Of a stretch of 17,029 nucleotides of DNA, positions 14,725 to 17,029 are shown piece after piece (positions within the stretch are counted from its first letter, which is position 1; each line of letters starts with the position of its first letter). Position numbers and translations under genes: made by a program. This DNA comes from Nodosilinea sp. BSH.14 (GTDB taxonomy: Bacteria; Cyanobacteriota; Cyanobacteriia; Phormidesmidales; Phormidesmidaceae), in assembly GCA_023264315.1 (NCBI GenBank), contig JALQST010000025.1, forward strand, positions 1-17,029. The letters are read 5' to 3'. The notes beneath the pieces are model-generated. The model was not told the DNA's origin. It searched no databases and saw only the letters and a program-made list of their open reading frames with translations.

Positions 14725-14752
14725 TAAATATTTTCAGCCAGAGAGAATTCAA
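14725..14752 (-). promoter_or_regulatory. Candidate promoter of the PadR gene
   Basis: On the minus strand TTGAAT (complement of 14747-14752) and TATTTA (complement of 14725-14730) are 16 bases apart in an AT-rich stretch. The palindrome would then fall shortly after the transcription start. The -10 match is weak. Confidence 0.25.
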
Positions 14753-14765
14753 AACCACCATGGCG

Positions 14766-15488
14766 TCATGAATGGATCCAAATGGCCGCGATTTCTTGGG
14801 AGCTGAGCGGTTGCGGGATCAGGGTGCAGTCAAAGGTGTCCACAGCCGCTTGGACGAGGGTGGAGATGATGGTCTCTTGGGGTGGCAGGGGAGGCAGCCT
14901 CTCAGCCGAGGGGGCCGGAGTTTGGAAAACCTGCTCGTACAAAGTCGGGTTTGGATTCAGGCGCATGGATCCATGCTGGAGGATGGCTGTTCCCCGTCGC
15001 AGTTGGGCGCTGCCAATCCATTTCAGCCCCGTGGGCGTGACCAAATCCGCTGCCGTAGATAGCCCAAAACAATTAGGAGAACTGAGATCCGGTCGAGAGG
15101 CATGGCCCAAAATGAGATCGATCCCCATGCGGCCCCAGCCCACCATGAGAAACTGACACAGGTGGCGATAGACCTGATCCCGGCTACCGGACAGGCCCGA
15201 GGTAATCAGGGCATAGGTGAGGTCGCCCTGGTGCAAGACGCCCCGCCCCCCGGTGGGCCGCTGCACCAAGTCAACCGGCCTCCCCCGCCAGGTGAGGGTG
15301 CGCCAGTGCTCAGGCAAATTTCGCCGCTGACTAAACCCCAGGGAAATGGCGGGCGGATCCCAGGTGTAAAACCGCAGGGTGGGTGGGTGCCCGTGGTGAA
15401 GGTGCTGATCGAGTAACCAGGTATCGATGGCCATGTGCAAAGCACCAGGGGCCACCATGGGGGGAATCAGCCGCCAAGGTTGGGACAT
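14766..15488 (-). CDS. Lipoate/octanoate protein ligase or transferase (BPL/LplA/LipB superfamily, LipM-like)
   Basis: A 240-residue cytosolic enzyme that attaches lipoyl or octanoyl groups to carrier lysines of 2-oxoacid dehydrogenases or glycine cleavage H protein. Family motifs are PPTLRFYTWDPPAISLGFSQ at 35-54, RPTGGRGVLHQGDLTY at 77-92, and Lys156 with GSAQLRR at 159-165 followed by ILQHGSM. Cys140 in SPNCFGL, 16 residues before Lys156, matches the position of the catalytic cysteine of LipM-type octanoyltransferases, so it may be a transferase rather than an ATP-dependent ligase. ATG 15488 is chosen because AAGGCAGG lies just before it and MSQPWRLIPP is family-like. ATGs at 15554 and 15623 would add up to 45 unconserved residues, the last overlapping the divergent pseudogene. 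It heads the same-strand run leading to the PadR-type gene, 279 bases on. Confidence 0.85.
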   Translation of the reverse strand: MSQPWRLIPPMVAPGALHMAIDTWLLDQHLHHGHPPTLRFYTWDPPAISLGFSQRRNLPEHWRTLTWRGRPVDLVQRPTGGRGVLHQGDLTYALITSGLSGSRDQVYRHLCQFLMVGWGRMGIDLILGHASRPDLSSPNCFGLSTAADLVTPTGLKWIGSAQLRRGTAILQHGSMRLNPNPTLYEQVFQTPAPSAERLPPLPPQETIISTLVQAAVDTFDCTLIPQPLSSQEIAAIWIHS

Positions 15489-15621
15489 CGCCCTGCCTTG
15501 GTCAGCAACTGGGTGCGCTAGAGAAACTGGGGCATCTTCACTCATGGGTTTCATGGTATCGGCTCTAGGGAGTATGGCAATGCCTGTAAAATTCAGATAA
15601 CCCAAACCACTCCCTAGGCCC

Positions 15622-15931
15622 ATGACCGCCGCCCCACGCCCCAGCGACGAAGAACTGCTGACGGAAATCTATAGTTCCTTTGAACCCTTTAAGCCCCCCA
15701 TGAAGGAAGCCTATGTGGATTGCCAGGAGGTGCGGGGGCGCTGGAATGTGGTGCGCGAACTGGGGCGACGAGTGCCCCGTTCCAATACGACAAGCCCGAT
15801 GTGTTGCCGATGGTGATGTTGCGCTATCCCGACGGCACCCACAACCCGGAGGGGCTGGCCAAGTTTCGAGAAATTATCCAAAAGCGGGTGGCACTGATCC
15901 ATCCTGACATGGCAGAACAACTGGATACCCG
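15622..15931 (+). pseudogene. Remnant of a P-loop ATPase gene, internally deleted and truncated by IS256
   Basis: The first frame, from ATG 15622, reads PSDEELLTEIYSSFEPFKPP, then EAYVDCQEVRGRWNVVRELGRR, resembling the start of a cyanobacterial AAA-type ATP-binding protein family. Near 15770 the frame changes to FQYDKPDVLPMVMLRYPDGT and NPEGLAKFREIIQKRVALIH, which resembles a much later part of such proteins. The Walker A region expected soon after ELGRR is absent, so the junction is a deletion with frameshift. The second frame runs into the IS256 end at about 15932. The product cannot be an active ATPase. The assignment is from recalled similarity; the loss of frame is directly visible. Confidence 0.6.
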
Positions 15932-16195
15932 AGAGTGTTCAGATTTTTGTGTAAGCCTGTGACGGTTCAGCGTTTGAAACGTTCTGGAAATAGGATAGCA
16001 AAATGTGACAGGGCGGCGTTCCAGTTTTGGATGGGTCTTGTCCATCGTTTGGCAATATGGTTCATGGCGAGATCCATGAGTTTGAACACGGACTCTTCAT
16101 CGGGAAAGACGGCTTTGGTCTTGATGACCTTACGCAGGGAGCGGTGAGGGACTCAATGGCCTTGGTGGTGTAGATGGCTTTTCGGATATCCATGT
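15932..16195 (-). pseudogene. C-terminal remnant of an IS256-family transposase
   Basis: The minus strand reads MDIRKAIYTTKAIESL, then after a one-base loss continues LRKVIKTKAVFPDEESVFKL and MDLAMNHIAKRWTRPIQNWN, ending FAILFPERFKR and a stop at 15967-15969. This is the conserved C-terminus of IS256-family (MULE-related) transposases. The lesion can be placed at about 16145: the strand has CTCACCGC where an intact Asn-Arg codon pair needs CTCAACCGC. AGTGTTCAGATTTTTGTGTA just beyond the stop is a typical IS256 terminal-repeat wording, which marks the element end near 15932. The catalytic core is missing. Confidence 0.8.
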
Positions 16196-16368
16196 TGATA
16201 GACCTGTTCGCCTAAGCCCAGGGCATTGACATAACTGGTTACGGCTGCTGGTTGGCTATTGAGCAGGATGCCCCACACCAGCAGAACGAACCATCGAAAC
16301 GAGGCTTGCCGACTAAAGACCGGGCGGAATGCCACTAAGATTTGCTCAAGACGTTGGCTTAGTTCCAT
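16196..16368 (-). pseudogene. N-terminal remnant of a different (IS4/IS701-like) transposase
   Basis: From ATG 16368 it reads MELSQRLEQILVAFRPVFSR, then QASFRWFVLLVWGILLNSQP and AAVTSYVNALGLGEQVYQ. The pattern FxPxFSRxASFxWFVxLxxGxL followed by VTS is the usual N-terminus of a group of DDE transposases with an IS4/IS701-like organisation. After about 58 residues it stops matching and runs into the IS256 fragment, so two unrelated transposase pieces are joined. An ATG at 16407 would add 13 residues. The subgroup cannot be fixed. Confidence 0.6.
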
Positions 16369-16407
16369 AATGTTGCTGGCTGAGATGTTCGATAAGCTGA
16401 TGTGCAT

Positions 16408-17029
16408 CTAAATTGCATTTACTGTGTTTCCTTTATTTTTGATTTTACGATCCCATTTAATGACAAGCTGCCCCTCGTTCAATAGATTGTGAACAAGTAC
16501 CTCTAGATCTTCAATTGACTCAAATAGACGATTCGCAATAAACTCCTTCGCAGAGTGCCAAACTAACTCGATTAAATTATAGTCTGGACTATAGGGCGGT
16601 AAAAACTCTAAAACAATGTTAGGCATCTCCCTCCCTATCTTCTCTAGAATCTCTTCCTTTTTATGAATGCTTGCATTATCTAAAATGACAAGAATCTTAG
16701 GGCCAATTCGCTCAAAGTCTTCGATGCTTTTATCTTCTCCAGCCCATTCCTGTTTGACTTCGTTGTAGAATCCACGGAGGACACTGAAAAAACTATCCCC
16801 CGTCCCCTTGCTAATAAAATCAACAATGCGCTTCTTGTCAGAGAGACGGACTCCTCCCATCACACTGAAGCTCCCTTTTCGTCTTTCCCCGGGAGCCTTT
16901 CTCCGGCTCCCTTTCTTTGTCCAGGTTTTTCGTCTCCTCACTCTCAAACTAAAGGGCACCTCGATTAATTGCCATTTGGCGGCCTTCAAAAGGCTAGAAC
17001 CCTTGAGATCACGTTGCCACTCCCAGAAA
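16408..17029 (-). CDS. IS630-family transposase, C-terminal part, running off the window
   Basis: The frame is open to the right edge, beginning FWEWQRDLKGSSLLKAAKW, and ends GNTVNAI at 16408. Landmarks of the IS630 DDE domain are ILVILDNASIHKK (second catalytic Asp) and EFLPPYSPDYNLIELVWHSA (third acidic residue, Glu). Where the first catalytic Asp is expected, as Asp-Glu before VPFSL, the sequence reads Leu-Ile-Glu, so that Asp may be lost. The stretch is clearly more AT-rich than its neighbours, a sign of recent foreign origin, and it is unlike the IS630-type element at 6421. The N-terminus and terminal repeats are outside or not identified. Confidence 0.8.
   Translation of the reverse strand, partial: FWEWQRDLKGSSLLKAAKWQLIEVPFSLRVRRRKTWTKKGSRRKAPGERRKGSFSVMGGVRLSDKKRIVDFISKGTGDSFFSVLRGFYNEVKQEWAGEDKSIEDFERIGPKILVILDNASIHKKEEILEKIGREMPNIVLEFLPPYSPDYNLIELVWHSAKEFIANRLFESIEDLEVLVHNLLNEGQLVIKWDRKIKNKGNTVNAI

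Noticed and set aside
1..17029. tRNA, rRNA or CRISPR array
   Set aside because: No cloverleaf, rRNA-like block or regularly spaced repeat-spacer pattern was seen on reading either strand.

Overview
The window looks like a chromosomal segment of a cyanobacterium, probably filamentous or Leptolyngbya-like and moderately GC-rich. The evidence is a high-light-inducible (Hli/Scp) protein, a DUF2997-Ycf35-[4Fe-4S] ferredoxin cluster, a CCB-type cytochrome b6f haem-attachment factor, the anaerobic-type cobalamin enzyme CbiD next to guaA, an m-type thioredoxin, and foldback repeats of the kind scattered through cyanobacterial genomes. No rRNA, tRNA or CRISPR array was seen.

Layout. 1-552 (-): N-terminal membrane part of a sensor-type protein, broken by a stop codon and a frameshift. 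553-1086: gene-free leader with a strong hairpin. 1087-3060 (+): htpG. 3091-3256: two foldback repeats. 3253-3417 (-): a 54-residue Hli gene. 3811-5025 (+): DUF2997, ycf35, a terminator, then a ferredoxin. 5132-6475 (+): cysteine desulfurase whose 3' end was altered by insertion of an ISY100/IS630-like element (6421-7059). 7136-7332: remnant of a DUF4277 (IS1634-type) transposase. 7488-8987 (-): XPB-type helicase. 9107-10720 (-): guaA, preceded in the same direction by cbiD (10919-12091). 12375-12695 (+): trxA. 12847-15488 (-): a same-strand run in which lipoyl/octanoyl transferase, PadR-type regulator, CCB factor and coiled-coil protein are read in that order. 15622-17029: a decayed ATPase gene followed by fragments of three different transposases.

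How it works together. The intact genes are housekeeping: protein folding (HtpG), thiol redox (TrxA, ferredoxin), sulfur mobilisation (cysteine desulfurase), GMP synthesis, corrinoid synthesis, lipoylation and cytochrome b6f maturation. The ferredoxin-ycf35-DUF2997 group and the adjacent cysteine desulfurase make a plausible Fe-S/redox neighbourhood, but no joint function can be proved from sequence. The two ends and the 6.4-7.5 kb interval are decaying accessory DNA: at least four different transposase families are present, all damaged or incomplete as seen, and two host genes are broken.

I found no convincing new multi-gene system. The best leads are an old internal duplication in the ferredoxin N-terminus, a perfect palindrome upstream of the PadR gene, a high-light-inducible gene with a foldback repeat over its stop codon, and the IS-modified desulfurase tail.
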